Part shown: positions 25,511 to 36,162 of the stretch, one piece after another
How positions within the stretch are numbered: position 1 is the stretch's first letter
Layout of the letters: each line of letters starts with the position of its first letter
From: Kocuria tytonis
GTDB lineage: Bacteria; Actinomycetota; Actinomycetes; Actinomycetales; Micrococcaceae
NCBI RefSeq assembly: GCF_003226895.2
Contig: NZ_PNJG02000003.1
Span: 1-64,000 of the forward strand
Direction of reading: 5' to 3'
DNA: 64,000 bases
Translations under genes and position numbers: made by a program
Notes under the pieces: model-generated
Database searches by the model: none
What the model saw: the letters and a program-made list of their open reading frames with translations, nothing else
What the model was told of the DNA's origin: nothing

Positions 25511-27457
25511 ATGGTGCGACTTCTCATCCTCTCCGGGCTCACCGTGGCGACGATCGCCACGCTCCTCGCGGCGGTGCTCGGCCCGTGGGGCTGGTGGATC
25601 CCCGCCGTGGGCTTCCTCCTGCTCCTGCTCGTGGCCGTCCGCGACGCCACGCAGCGCAGGCACTCCGTGCTGCGCAACTTCCCCCTGCTCGGGCACATGC
25701 GGTTCTTCCTGGAGAAGATCCGCCCCGAGATCCAGCAGTACTTCATCGAGCGCAACTACGACGGCAAGCCCTTCGACCGGGACCAGCGCTCGCTCGTCTA
25801 CTCCCGGGCCAAGGGCTTCAAGGGGGACAAGGCCTTCGGCACCGAGCTGGACGTCAACGAACCCGGCTACGAGTACTTCGTGCAGTCGGTGGCGCCCAAG
25901 TCCGCCCCGCAGGACGAGCACCGGGTGCGCCTGGGCGGCCCGGACTGCCGTCAGCCCTACGACGCCTCCCTGCTCAACATCTCCGCCATGAGCTTCGGGT
26001 CCCTCTCCAAGAACGCCGTCCTGGCCATGAACAAGGGCGCGGCCATGGGCGGCTTCGCCCAGGAGACGGGAGAGGGCGGTCTCACCGAGTACCACCTGGC
26101 CCACGGTGCGGACATTTTCTGGGAGTTCGGCTCCGGATACTTCGGAACCCGTGACGAGAACGGGCACTTCGACCCCGAGACCTTCCGCGAGAAGTCCAAC
26201 CTGCCCCAGGTCAAGGCCGTGAACATCAAGCTCTCCCAGGGTGCGAAGCCCGGTCTGGGCGGTGTGCTGCCCGGTTCCAAGGTCACCGCGGAGATCGCTG
26301 CCGCCCGCGGTGTGCCCGAGGGGCAGACCTGCATCTCCCCGGCCAGCCACTCCGCGTTCACCACACCGCGCGAGCTCATCCGCTTCGTGGCGCAGCTGCG
26401 GGAGCTCTCCAACGGCAAGCCCATCGGCTTCAAGCTGTGCGTTGGCTCCCGCGTGGAGTTCCTGGCCATCTGCAAGGCCATGATCGAGGAGGACGTCACC
26501 CCGGACTTCATCATCGTGGACGGCGCCGAGGGCGGCACCGGCGCCGCCCCGCTGGAGTACCAGGACCACGTGGGCACCCCGCTGGTGGAGGGCCTCATCC
26601 TGGTGCACAACGCCCTGGTGGGTGCCGGGCTGCGGGAGCGGATCAAGCTGGGCTGCGCGGGCAAGATCACCTCGGGCCACGACATCGTGCGCCACATCAT
26701 CCAGGGCGCGGACTTCTGCATGAGCGCCCGCGCCATGATGATGGCCGTGGGCTGCATCCAGGCCCAGGCCTGCCACACCAACAAGTGCCCCGTGGGCGTG
26801 ACCACCCAGGACCCCAAGCTGTACCGGGCGCTCGACGTGGCGGACAAGGGCGAGCGCGTGGAGCGCTACCACCGCCTCACCGTGGAGGAGGCCGGGCAGA
26901 TCATCTCCACCATGGGCTGCGAGCACCCCGAGGAGCTCACCCGCGAGATGCTGCGCCGCAAGGTCACCGCCACCCAGAGCATCTCCTACGAGTCCCTGTA
27001 CCAGTGGCTGCGTCCCGGGGAGCTGTTCGAGGGCGTCGAGGGCGGCTGGGGCGAGGACTGGGACTACGCGGACCCGGACCGCTTCACCGCGGGCCACCCC
27101 GGCAAGTACGTGTTCAACGACCGCGGCCCGCTCACGCCCGGCGGGGTGATCCCGGCGGCCGACCGCGAGTTCGCGCTCGCGGGAGCCCCGTCCGCCGGCT
27201 CCACGGCCGGTGCCGGTGCCGCGGAGGGTGCGCGGGCGACGTCGAACGCTCCCGCGGCACCCCGCGCGGCCGGTCCCGCACCGGAACAGGTCTCCGCGGA
27301 GCACCCCGGCGAGTCCACCCCGGGCGCGAGCAGGCGCCCCGAGGGGGAGCCGGGCACCACCCCCGGAGCGCAGCACACGGTGCGGGACCCCGCCCCGGAA
27401 CCGGGCAACGTGGACCCGGCGGACGACTCACGGACCAGGAACCCGGGGCTCGCCTGA
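25511..27457 (+). CDS. FMN-binding glutamate synthase family protein (membrane-anchored)
   Basis: A 648-residue protein with two N-terminal transmembrane helices (about residues 3-40), then a glutamate-synthase-type (beta/alpha)8 barrel. The barrel shows NISAMSFGSLS, GEGG, GCAGKITSG and the three-cysteine iron-sulfur motif in CIQAQACHTNKCPVGV (about residues 417-432). This is the standalone synthase domain without amidotransferase; the true substrate and electron donor of such proteins are not established. After about residue 555 a low-complexity Ala/Pro/Gly tail adds roughly 90 residues. A -10-like TACGGT (25499-25504) lies 6 bases before the ATG, so the transcript is probably leaderless. 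Confidence 0.8.
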   Translation: MVRLLILSGLTVATIATLLAAVLGPWGWWIPAVGFLLLLLVAVRDATQRRHSVLRNFPLLGHMRFFLEKIRPEIQQYFIERNYDGKPFDRDQRSLVYSRAKGFKGDKAFGTELDVNEPGYEYFVQSVAPKSAPQDEHRVRLGGPDCRQPYDASLLNISAMSFGSLSKNAVLAMNKGAAMGGFAQETGEGGLTEYHLAHGADIFWEFGSGYFGTRDENGHFDPETFREKSNLPQVKAVNIKLSQGAKPGLGGVLPGSKVTAEIAAARGVPEGQTCISPASHSAFTTPRELIRFVAQLRELSNGKPIGFKLCVGSRVEFLAICKAMIEEDVTPDFIIVDGAEGGTGAAPLEYQDHVGTPLVEGLILVHNALVGAGLRERIKLGCAGKITSGHDIVRHIIQGADFCMSARAMMMAVGCIQAQACHTNKCPVGVTTQDPKLYRALDVADKGERVERYHRLTVEEAGQIISTMGCEHPEELTREMLRRKVTATQSISYESLYQWLRPGELFEGVEGGWGEDWDYADPDRFTAGHPGKYVFNDRGPLTPGGVIPAADREFALAGAPSAGSTAGAGAAEGARATSNAPAAPRAAGPAPEQVSAEHPGESTPGASRRPEGEPGTTPGAQHTVRDPAPEPGNVDPADDSRTRNPGLA

Positions 27458-27548
27458 GTTCGGGGGATACCATGTGAGGCGGTGTCGGCCACGGTCGGCA
27501 CCGCCCCCATCGTCAGAGCACGTCCCGCGGCACAGGATTGAGAGAGTC

Positions 27549-28631
27549 TTGCGAGAATTCACGGCACGCTTCGCCACCGCTCAGGAGATCTCCGAGTGGG
27601 ACTCCCACGTCACGGCCAACCCCTCCGGTGGGAACCTGCTGCAGTCGGAGGCCTTCGCGCGGGTGAAGCAGGACCACGGCTGGAAACCGCAGCACGTGGT
27701 GTACGAGCCCTCGGACGGCTCGCGGCCGAGCTACAACCTGGTGCTGGAGAAGTCCGTGCCCGCCCTCGGCCGGCTCTGGTACATGATCAAGGGTCCGGAC
27801 GTGGAGTCCGTGGACGACATGCCGGGCATCGTGGCCGCCAACGAGCGCTTCGTGGCCGGTGCCGCCAAGGGCGTGTTCGCAATCAAGTACGAGCCCGAGA
27901 TCCTCGCCTCGGACTACGCCTCCGGCGTGCTGGCCCGCTGCGGTCTGGTGAAGTCCTTCGAGATCCAGCCCAACGACTCCACGGCCGTGCTGGACACGGA
28001 CATGGACGAGAAGGCCCTGCTGAAGTCCCTGCACTCCCGCGGGCGCAACGCCGTGCGCCGCGCCACCCGGGAGGGCTGCGAGGTGGCGCAGGTGCCGCTC
28101 ACCGAGGAGAACATGCGGACCATGTACGCCCTCATGGACTCCGTGGGTCAGGGCCACGCCCACGTGAACCTGCGCTCCTACGAGTACTACAGGGCGTTCT
28201 GGACGAACTTCGCCGAGCGCGGCCAGGGCCGGCTGTACTTCACGTACGAGGACGGCAAGCCCTCCGTGGGTGCCTACGTGATCGCCTACGGCTCCAAGGG
28301 AACCTACAAGGACGGCGGGTCGAAACCGCGCCGGAAGCAGTACGGGGACTCCCACCTGGTGCAGTGGTCCGCCATCACGGACCTGAAGCGGGACCACGGG
28401 ATCACGCAGTACGACTTCTGCGGCACCCCGCCCTCGGACCAGCTCAAGAACAAGGAGCACCACTACTACGGGCTGGGGCTGTTCAAGACGAGCTTCACCA
28501 AGACCGTCGTGGACTACGTGGGTGTCTGGGACCAGCCGCTCAGCCGCGCGAAATACGCTGTCTGGACCAGCGTGGCGGAGAAGGTCCAGCGGCAGCTGTG
28601 GGTGCGCCGCACCGGCCAGCCGTTCTACTGA
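27549..28631 (+). CDS. FemABX-family peptidoglycan interpeptide bridge aminoacyltransferase
   Basis: A 360-residue cytoplasmic enzyme that adds amino acids from aminoacyl-tRNA to the peptidoglycan precursor side chain. The double GNAT-like fold is recognisable from GNLLQSEAFARVKQ at residues 30-45, the basic RGRNAVRRATREG segment, and the C-terminal YDFCGTPPSD and LGLFKTSF motifs. GAGAGAG precedes the TTG start at 27549; no better in-frame ATG exists before conserved sequence. The relatives in Micrococcaceae build short Ala- or Gly-type bridges; the amino acid used here is not visible. Confidence 0.85.
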   Translation: MREFTARFATAQEISEWDSHVTANPSGGNLLQSEAFARVKQDHGWKPQHVVYEPSDGSRPSYNLVLEKSVPALGRLWYMIKGPDVESVDDMPGIVAANERFVAGAAKGVFAIKYEPEILASDYASGVLARCGLVKSFEIQPNDSTAVLDTDMDEKALLKSLHSRGRNAVRRATREGCEVAQVPLTEENMRTMYALMDSVGQGHAHVNLRSYEYYRAFWTNFAERGQGRLYFTYEDGKPSVGAYVIAYGSKGTYKDGGSKPRRKQYGDSHLVQWSAITDLKRDHGITQYDFCGTPPSDQLKNKEHHYYGLGLFKTSFTKTVVDYVGVWDQPLSRAKYAVWTSVAEKVQRQLWVRRTGQPFY

Positions 28632-28753
28632 GCGGCACCCGGGCCGGCCCGGGCACCCGGGAACACCACCGCGGGCGCGTGACGGTTCGGACCTGACGCG
28701 GCCGCCACACAGATCCGAGCAGTGCCCGCGGCGGCAGGGAAGGTTCATCCGAC

Positions 28754-30862
28754 GTGAGCGTGAGTGAGCAGTTGACGCGTCTGGCGCAGCAGGGGTACCC
28801 GTCCTCGGGGGAGGGTGCGGACCCGCAGCCGGCGGACGAGCAGCCCTTCGGCCCGGGCGGGGACACCGCACTGCGCGAGGCGGTGCGCCCCTCGACCCCC
28901 CGCCGCCGTTCCCGCGCGCTGCCCCGGCCCACGGAGGAGCAGGCCGCACGCGCCGAGCTGCGCAGCGCCACCCCGCACGCACGCCCGACGGCGCCCTCGC
29001 GACCCCCGGGGTCCCGCACCCCGCACACCGGGCAGCCCGCGCGGGCGGGAGCCCCCCAGGTCTCGGCCCTGCCGGTCCTGACCCCGGGCCAGATCGCCGC
29101 GGACCGGGCCGGGCAGGGGCACCGGGCCGGTGTGTCCGCCGCGCTGACGGAGCCCATCAGCACGCCGTCGCGCCGCAGCGGCGCCGCCGCCGCGTCCCCG
29201 GTGGAGCGCCCGGAGACCGTGGCGCACGAGATCGCCCCGGCCACCACGGCCATCCCCCGCGGTGCCTACCCGGCCACGCGCGTGGCGCCCGCACGGGCCC
29301 CCAGGTCCCTGTTCCGCTCCCTGGTGCAGGGCGACACCGCGCCCACGGCCCCCATGCGGATCCTGGACCGGCTCACCGCCACACCGTTCCAGCACCTGCG
29401 GAAGTTCGGCGACGGCAGCGACCGGCAGGCCCGGCGCACCCTCAACTTCGCCCTGCGGCTGGCCGAGACCATGTTCCACTACGGCGCGGACGCCCTGGAC
29501 GTGGAGAACGCGATCATCGCCGTGTGCGCCACGTACGGGGTGGAGAACCTGGAGGTGGACATCACCAACCAGTCCGTGACCATCAACTACGTCGCGGAGA
29601 CCACACCAACGGGCAAGCTCACCGCGGCCGGGCGCGCCCCCGCCACGGCGGCGGACCCCGGGGAGCAGGCGGGGGAGCACGCGCCGTCGTTCGCGGGAAC
29701 CCCCGGGACCACGGCCGAGACCCGCGGCGGGGGCGCACCCCGCACGGGGGACGACCCCTGGGGGGACTCCGCCACCTCCAGCCACACCGTGATGCGCGTG
29801 GTGCGCTCGTGGACGGACAACTACGCCGGGCTCGCGGACACCCACCAGCTGGTGATCCGCATCATCGAGGGCGAGATGCCCCTGCGCAGGGCCGAACGGG
29901 AGCTCGCGGAGATCAACGCCCGCCCGAAGCCCTACCCGCGCTGGCTGGTCTCGGCGGCCACGGTGGTCGTGGCGGGCACGCTCGCGCTCGCACTCGGGGC
30001 CTCGCCCGTGGGTGCGCTGGTCGCGGTGGCCTCGTCCGCCGTGGTGCAGCTGGTCACGGTGAAACTCAGTGCCTGGCGCATCCCCGAGTTCTTCGCGCTG
30101 GCGGCCAACGCCTTCGTGGTCACGCTCGTGGCCATCGTGGTCTCCTCGCTCGGGGTGGAACTCTCACCGCCCACGGTGATCGCGGGCGGGCTCATCATGC
30201 TGCTGCCCACCACGCGCTGGGTGTCCACCATGCAGGACGCGATCAACGGCTTCCCGGTCACCGCGGCGGGGCGGCTGCTGTCCACGTCCATGGCGTTCCT
30301 GGGCATCGTGGCGGGGATCGCCATGGGGGTCTCCGTCACGGTGAACGTGGCCGGGGTCCCTCCCATCGACATCTCGCAGTCGAGCTTCACGCCCACGGGC
30401 TCGGTGACGAACATCGTCTTCATGCTGGTCTCCACGGTGCTGATCGCGGTCTCGATGCAGGTCAAGCCGCGTCACATCCCGCCCGCGGCGGCCGCCGCGT
30501 TCGCGGGGCTGCTGCTCTACCACGGCGTGGGCCTCTTCGACGCCGGCAGCCGGATCGCCACGGGCGTGGGTGCCGTGGGCAGCGGGTGCGTGGCCGCGCT
30601 GCTGGCCGCCCGGTCACGGATCCCCCAGGCGGTGCTGGCCATCCCGGCCATGACGTTCCTGCTGCCCGGTCTCACCCTGTTCCGGGGCATGTACGCCATG
30701 ACGGTGCAGGCCGAGTCCCCGGGGCAGGGGATCACGGAACTGGTCAACGCCATGGCCTCGATCGTGCTGCTGGCGGCCGGCGTGGTGCTCGCCAAGTACC
30801 TCATGCGGCCGTTCATCGAGCAGATGCAGCACCTCTCGCAGCGCCGCAACCGACGGCGCTGA
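28754..30862 (+). CDS. ThrE-family threonine/serine exporter, long form
   Basis: A 702-residue inner-membrane exporter. Residues about 1-195 are a disordered, Arg/Pro/Ala-rich tail absent from classical ThrE (about 490 residues). The ThrE N-terminal domain starts near LNFALRLAETMFHYGADALDVE. It is interrupted by a low-complexity insert of about 50 residues (roughly 290-342) before the HTVMRVVRSWTDNYAGL segment. About ten transmembrane helices follow (residues 395-690). The GTG at 28754 was taken from spacing to upstream purines. Translocation by proton motive force is family knowledge; the substrate of this long form is inferred. Confidence 0.85.
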   Translation: MSVSEQLTRLAQQGYPSSGEGADPQPADEQPFGPGGDTALREAVRPSTPRRRSRALPRPTEEQAARAELRSATPHARPTAPSRPPGSRTPHTGQPARAGAPQVSALPVLTPGQIAADRAGQGHRAGVSAALTEPISTPSRRSGAAAASPVERPETVAHEIAPATTAIPRGAYPATRVAPARAPRSLFRSLVQGDTAPTAPMRILDRLTATPFQHLRKFGDGSDRQARRTLNFALRLAETMFHYGADALDVENAIIAVCATYGVENLEVDITNQSVTINYVAETTPTGKLTAAGRAPATAADPGEQAGEHAPSFAGTPGTTAETRGGGAPRTGDDPWGDSATSSHTVMRVVRSWTDNYAGLADTHQLVIRIIEGEMPLRRAERELAEINARPKPYPRWLVSAATVVVAGTLALALGASPVGALVAVASSAVVQLVTVKLSAWRIPEFFALAANAFVVTLVAIVVSSLGVELSPPTVIAGGLIMLLPTTRWVSTMQDAINGFPVTAAGRLLSTSMAFLGIVAGIAMGVSVTVNVAGVPPIDISQSSFTPTGSVTNIVFMLVSTVLIAVSMQVKPRHIPPAAAAAFAGLLLYHGVGLFDAGSRIATGVGAVGSGCVAALLAARSRIPQAVLAIPAMTFLLPGLTLFRGMYAMTVQAESPGQGITELVNAMASIVLLAAGVVLAKYLMRPFIEQMQHLSQRRNRRR

Positions 30863-30874
30863 CACCGCCGGCCC

Positions 30875-30902
30875 CCGGGCGCGGCGACGCCGTCGCGCCC
30901 GG
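30875..30902. terminator. Bidirectional terminator between thrE-like gene and ung
   Basis: An 8-bp stem (30875-30882 with 30895-30902) between convergent stop codons. Confidence 0.55.
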
Positions 30903-31592
30903 TCAGGGGCGCTGGGGCAGCTCCCACGAGACGGGGTCCGCGCCCTGTTCGCGCAGCAGGTCGTTCACGCGGGAGAACGGGCGGGAGCCGAAGAAGCCGC
31001 GGGACGCCGAGAGCGGGGAGGGGTGGGCGGACTCCACCGTGGGGGCCCCGCCCAGCCACGCCTTGGTGCTGCGTGCGTCCTTGCCCCACAGGATGGCCAC
31101 GAGCGGCTGCTCGCGCTCACCCAGGGCGCGGATCGCGCACTCCGTGACGGCCTCCCACCCCTTGCCCCGGTGCGAGGCGGGAGAACCGGCCTGCACCGTG
31201 AGCACCCTGTTCAGGAGCATGACGCCCTGCCCGGACCACGAGGAGAGGTCCCCGTGGGCGGGTGGTTCGATCCCCAGGTCCGCGTGCAGCTCCTTGTAGA
31301 TGTTCTGCAGGGACCGGGGGACTGGGCGCACGTCGGGAGCCACCGAGAACGAGAGCCCCATGGCGTGGCCGGGAGTGGGGTAGGGGTCCTGCCCCACGAT
31401 CAGCACCCGGACCGCGGACAGCGGCTCGCGGAACGCCCGGAAGATGTTCTCACCCGCGGGCAGCGTGTGCCGGCCCTCGGCGTGCTCCGCGCGCAGGAAC
31501 TCGCCCATCGCGCGGATCTGCGGCTCCACCGGCTGCAGGGCGGCGGCCCACTCCTCGTGCATGATCTCGTGCAGCGGGCGGGGTGTGGTCAC
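30903..31592 (-). CDS. ung: Uracil-DNA glycosylase
   Basis: Family-1 UDG of 229 residues that removes uracil from DNA in base excision repair. Catalytic water-activating Asp69 is in [18 protein letters not shown], and the second motif HPSPLS contains His190. Length and motif order are typical. The start is a GTG at 31592 preceded by GGAGG; it is divergent from the DUF3263 gene, 62 bases apart. Confidence 0.96.
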   Translation of the reverse strand: MTTPRPLHEIMHEEWAAALQPVEPQIRAMGEFLRAEHAEGRHTLPAGENIFRAFREPLSAVRVLIVGQDPYPTPGHAMGLSFSVAPDVRPVPRSLQNIYKELHADLGIEPPAHGDLSSWSGQGVMLLNRVLTVQAGSPASHRGKGWEAVTECAIRALGEREQPLVAILWGKDARSTKAWLGGAPTVESAHPSPLSASRGFFGSRPFSRVNDLLREQGADPVSWELPQRP

Positions 31593-31654
31593 GGCTGGCC
31601 TCCTGGGACGGACGGCGCGCGGGGCGGTGCACGGTGCGCGCTAGGGTTGTGCCC

Positions 31655-31879
31655 ATGTCTACCACGGGGGAGGAGCTCGACGAGCTCGACCGGGCCGTCC
31701 TACAGCTGGAGGCCGAGCACTGGAAGTACCGCGGCGCCAAGGAATCGGCCATCCGCTCCCGACTCGGGCTCAGCCCCGTGCACTACTACCAGCGGCTGAA
31801 CTCCCTGATCTCATCGGAGGCCGCCGCGCGCCACGCCCCCATGCTGATCTCGCGGCTGCGCCGCGCACGGTCCCGCTGA
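31655..31879 (+). CDS. DUF3263 family protein, probable small DNA-binding protein
   Basis: A 74-residue protein matching the actinobacterial DUF3263 family: LDRAVLQLEAEHWKYRGAKESAIR then a helix-turn-helix-like LGLSPVHYYQRLNSL, ending in an arginine-rich tail. A regulatory role is suggested by the helix-turn-helix only. TAGGGT at 31642-31647 lies 7 bases before the ATG, the classic arrangement of a leaderless actinobacterial mRNA. Confidence 0.85.
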   Translation: MSTTGEELDELDRAVLQLEAEHWKYRGAKESAIRSRLGLSPVHYYQRLNSLISSEAAARHAPMLISRLRRARSR

Positions 31880-32083
31880 GCACATCCCGCTGAGCGCACC
31901 CGCTGGGCACGTCCCGCCGCGCACCGGCCTGCTCGGGCGTGGGATAGTGGCCGGTGAGGTGCCTGTGCGCCGACCGACCCCCGGCTCGTCCCGATCCCGT
32001 GCACTTCGCCCGACCCCAAGCACCACGCCCGGTCCCGGGCACCCCGCCCGACCCCGTGCCGTCCGTCCGACGAGAGGCAGAGC
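31880..32083. other. Intergenic region with degenerate short repeats
   Basis: About 200 bases without a gene. It contains diverged repeats of CCCGACCCCGTGC and CCCGCTGAGC type, giving a C-rich plus strand. No promoter was recognised. Confidence 0.4.
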
Positions 32084-32407
32084 ATGAGCGAGTACCCCCG
32101 CGACGAGTTCGACGACGTCCCGGAGGACGGCGCCCGGCAGGGCGCGCACCGCGGGCACAACCCGCGGGCGCGCACCGGCTCCCCGGGAGAGTTCCGGGCC
32201 GTCCTGGTCTCGGGTGTGCTCGCGCTGGCACTCGGGGCGGTGTGCTTCGTGAACGCGCCCCGCACGGCCCAGGACGCACAGGCGTCCGGTCCCGTGGCGG
32301 GGTTCCAGGCGCAGGCCGACGACGCCGTGGCGAGCCCGGCCGCGCGGGTCCCGGGCGGCGTCGTCCCCGCCCGGTGCGCACCCCGTTCAGCCGGGGATGA
32401 AACCTGA
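32084..32407 (+). CDS. Small membrane protein, shortened LytR_C-type protein
   Basis: A 107-residue protein. The N-terminal YPRDEFDDVPEDGARQGAHR block matches, from memory, the start of the LytR C-terminal-domain proteins that follow DUF3263 in related actinobacteria. One transmembrane helix lies at about residues 39-58. In those relatives a LytR_C domain of about 90 residues follows; here only some 48 Ala/Pro-rich residues remain, and no LytR_C-like sequence was seen in the other frames downstream. It may therefore be a degenerate or minimal version. GAGAGGCAGAGC precedes the ATG. Confidence 0.6.
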   Translation: MSEYPRDEFDDVPEDGARQGAHRGHNPRARTGSPGEFRAVLVSGVLALALGAVCFVNAPRTAQDAQASGPVAGFQAQADDAVASPAARVPGGVVPARCAPRSAGDET

Positions 32408-32461
32408 GCCCACCGCGCGCAGATCGTTTGCGGTTCCGCGCGCGCGGGTGTCACTATTGGG

Positions 32462-32488
32462 TTAGCACTCAGTCGAGTGGACTGCTAA
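32462..32488. promoter_or_regulatory. CIRCE operator (HrcA site) of groEL
   Basis: TTAGCACTC (32462-32470), nine bases, then GACTGCTAA (32480-32488). This is the CIRCE inverted repeat with one mismatch in the right arm (GAC for GAG). It implies heat-shock control by HrcA, whose gene is not in this window. Confidence 0.93.
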
Positions 32489-32599
32489 CCGGGTCCGGTG
32501 GCGGTTGCCCGGCACCCGAGTGACACCACATCACGGTGAGGTGGCTGCGGCGCGGTGAGGACCGCGGTGCGGTGCCGTCCGTCGCGGGCACCGTGATGA

Positions 32600-34273
<1,674 letters not shown>

Positions 34274-34319
34274 TCCCACTCCCCTGAGTGGATTCCGGCC
34301 CGCTCCACGGGCTGGACGC

Positions 34320-34360
34320 GAGAGGACCCCGGGCGCGTGCAGCGCGCCCGGGGTCCTCTC
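34320..34360. terminator. Strong terminator after groEL
   Basis: A perfect 18-bp stem (34320-34337 with 34343-34360) and 5-base loop, starting 47 bases after the groEL stop. Confidence 0.85.
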
Positions 34361-34534
34361 CCGTTCGCGGCGACGGCCACGGCGTGGGCAGCGACGGCGG
34401 GTTGCTCTCGGCCACGGCCACGGCGACGGGGTCCGGCCGGCGCAGCGTGGGGGAGTCGCTGCAGGCCGGAGCGCACGAACGCCCCACGCGGCGCCGCGGC
34501 TCTGCATGTCGGGAGGTTTTGGGAGGATGAGTCC

Positions 34535-35761
34535 ATGACGATCATTGCTTCCGCGGACGGCTCGGCCCTCGGCAACCCGGGACCGGCCGGCTGGGCCTGG
34601 TACATCGACCCCACCTCGTGGCGCGCCGGCGGGTGGGCCCACGGGACCAACAACATGGGCGAGCTCACCGCGGTGCTGAACCTGCTGGAGTCCACCCGCC
34701 ACCGCGGGGACGAGCCCCTCACGGTGTACTGCGACAGCCAGTACGTGATCAACTCCGTGACCAAGTGGCTGCCCGGGTGGAAGAAGAAGGGCTGGAAGAA
34801 GCGCGACGGCAAGCCCGTGCAGAACGTGGACATCATGAAGGCCCTGGACCGTGAGCTGTCCGGACGCACGGTCACGTTCGAGTGGGTCAAGGGCCATGCC
34901 GGCCACGAGCTGAACGAGGCGGCGGACGAGCGCGCCCGCGCCATGGCCACCGCCTACCAGTCCGGGACACCGGAACGGGACATGCCCGTGGGGCCGGGGT
35001 TCCGGGACGACTCCGCCGGGACGCACGCTCGCACCGGTGGCGCCGCTGCGGACGGTGCGGCCCCCGGACGGACCCCCGCCGGCACGGACGACTCCGCCGC
35101 CCGCGGGCACGACCCTGCCGGCCACACGGACCACCTCGCCGCCCGCGCGGCTGGGGACGGCGGCGGGCCCACCCCGGCGGGCTGCCCGCAGCCGGGCCTC
35201 GCGAGCAGCACCCCGGGCGTGACGCCGTCCGCGGCGTCGGCCGAGCAGCCGGACCTCTTCTCCGAGCTCCGGGACATGAGCGCCACCGCCTCCGACGGCG
35301 CCGGGGACAACCAGGACGCCGCAGGAACGGAGCACCTGCCGCCGCAGTTCCTGGCCGGTGCCGTGCAGCGCGAGACGGCGGCGGTGTGTGTCCCGGCCAC
35401 GTCGTCGACCACCGGCGCGTCCACAGCCACCTCCGGGCGTGCCGGGAGGCAGGAGGAGCACCCGCACGCGGACGTGCTGCACCCCGATCTGCTGTGCATC
35501 GACGAGCGCGGGGCCACCGCGCCCACGGGGCGGTTCCCGTGCCGGGCGGACGCCCCGGGAGCACGGGGCGCCACGAGTGCGGCGGGCGCACCGTCCGAGG
35601 TGCGGGTCACCGCCCTCGGGGCGAACGCCTACCACCTGAGCTACCGGCTCGCGGAGTCCGCACGGGTGACACGGCGCAGCTCCGTGTGGGTCCGCGAGGA
35701 CCAGCACAACGAGATGGGCCCGTGGCTGCTGCGCTTCCACCAGGTCACGGCGGAGGACTGA
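34535..35761 (+). CDS. RNase HI with C-terminal NTF2/DUF4440-like domain
   Basis: A 408-residue protein. Residues 1-142 are a complete RNase HI with catalytic Asp8, Glu43, Asp67 and Asp131 (SADGSALGNPGP, MGELTAV, YCDSQYV, EAADERAR) and the basic handle WKKKGWKKRDGKPV; it would degrade RNA in RNA-DNA hybrids. A disordered Ala/Gly/Pro linker of about 170 residues follows. The last 95 residues resemble an NTF2/DUF4440 domain (VLHPDLLCIDERG, then VTALGANAYHLSYRLA and RRSSVWVRED...LLRFHQVT). The C-terminal assignment is by pattern memory. GGGAGG precedes the ATG. Confidence 0.85.
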   Translation: MTIIASADGSALGNPGPAGWAWYIDPTSWRAGGWAHGTNNMGELTAVLNLLESTRHRGDEPLTVYCDSQYVINSVTKWLPGWKKKGWKKRDGKPVQNVDIMKALDRELSGRTVTFEWVKGHAGHELNEAADERARAMATAYQSGTPERDMPVGPGFRDDSAGTHARTGGAAADGAAPGRTPAGTDDSAARGHDPAGHTDHLAARAAGDGGGPTPAGCPQPGLASSTPGVTPSAASAEQPDLFSELRDMSATASDGAGDNQDAAGTEHLPPQFLAGAVQRETAAVCVPATSSTTGASTATSGRAGRQEEHPHADVLHPDLLCIDERGATAPTGRFPCRADAPGARGATSAAGAPSEVRVTALGANAYHLSYRLAESARVTRRSSVWVREDQHNEMGPWLLRFHQVTAED

Positions 35762-35768
35762 GCGGGTC

Positions 35769-36059
35769 TCAGCCCGCGAACATGCGGGCGTTGGCCGCCT
35801 CCGTCTCCGCGTACTGGGTGCCGGCGGTGGCCAGGGCCTGGTTGATCTGGGCCACCGCCTGTTCCATCTGCGCCTGTGCGGAGCGCCAGGACCGCAGGGC
35901 TTCCTGGAAGCTCGCGGAGGCGGTGCCCGTCCAGGAGCCCTGGAGGTCGGTGAGCGTGGCCGTCATGCCGTTGACCTCGGCGCTCAGCCGGTCGATGTGC
36001 CCGTGGGCCTGCTGGGACTTGGCGGCAATTGTGTCGCTGTCCACCACGAAATGAGCCAT
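35769..36059 (-). CDS. WXG100-family secreted protein (ESAT-6-like)
   Basis: A 96-residue helical-hairpin protein with the turn motif SWTG near residue 43 and the C-terminal secretion-type YxxxE (YAETE). Such proteins are exported by type VII (ESX/Yuk) systems as dimers. No EccC ATPase, partner WXG100 gene or toxin lies within the window, so it is an orphan. GGAGGAA precedes the ATG. A small hairpin (35762-35777) separates it from the convergent RNase H gene. Confidence 0.88.
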   Translation of the reverse strand: MAHFVVDSDTIAAKSQQAHGHIDRLSAEVNGMTATLTDLQGSWTGTASASFQEALRSWRSAQAQMEQAVAQINQALATAGTQYAETEAANARMFAG

Positions 36060-36162
36060 GATGTTCCTCCCCGGAAGGTGTGAGATCCCGGCGTCGTGCC
36101 GGTGCGACTCACGCTAGGTGAGGGTGGGAACGTCGTGGTGACCCGCCCGCGGGCTTGTGGAC

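Noticed and set aside
22556..27376. Minus-strand open frame of 1606 codons
   Set aside because: Antisense to fruA, ptsI, ptsH and the FMN protein; length results from rare stop codons at this GC content.
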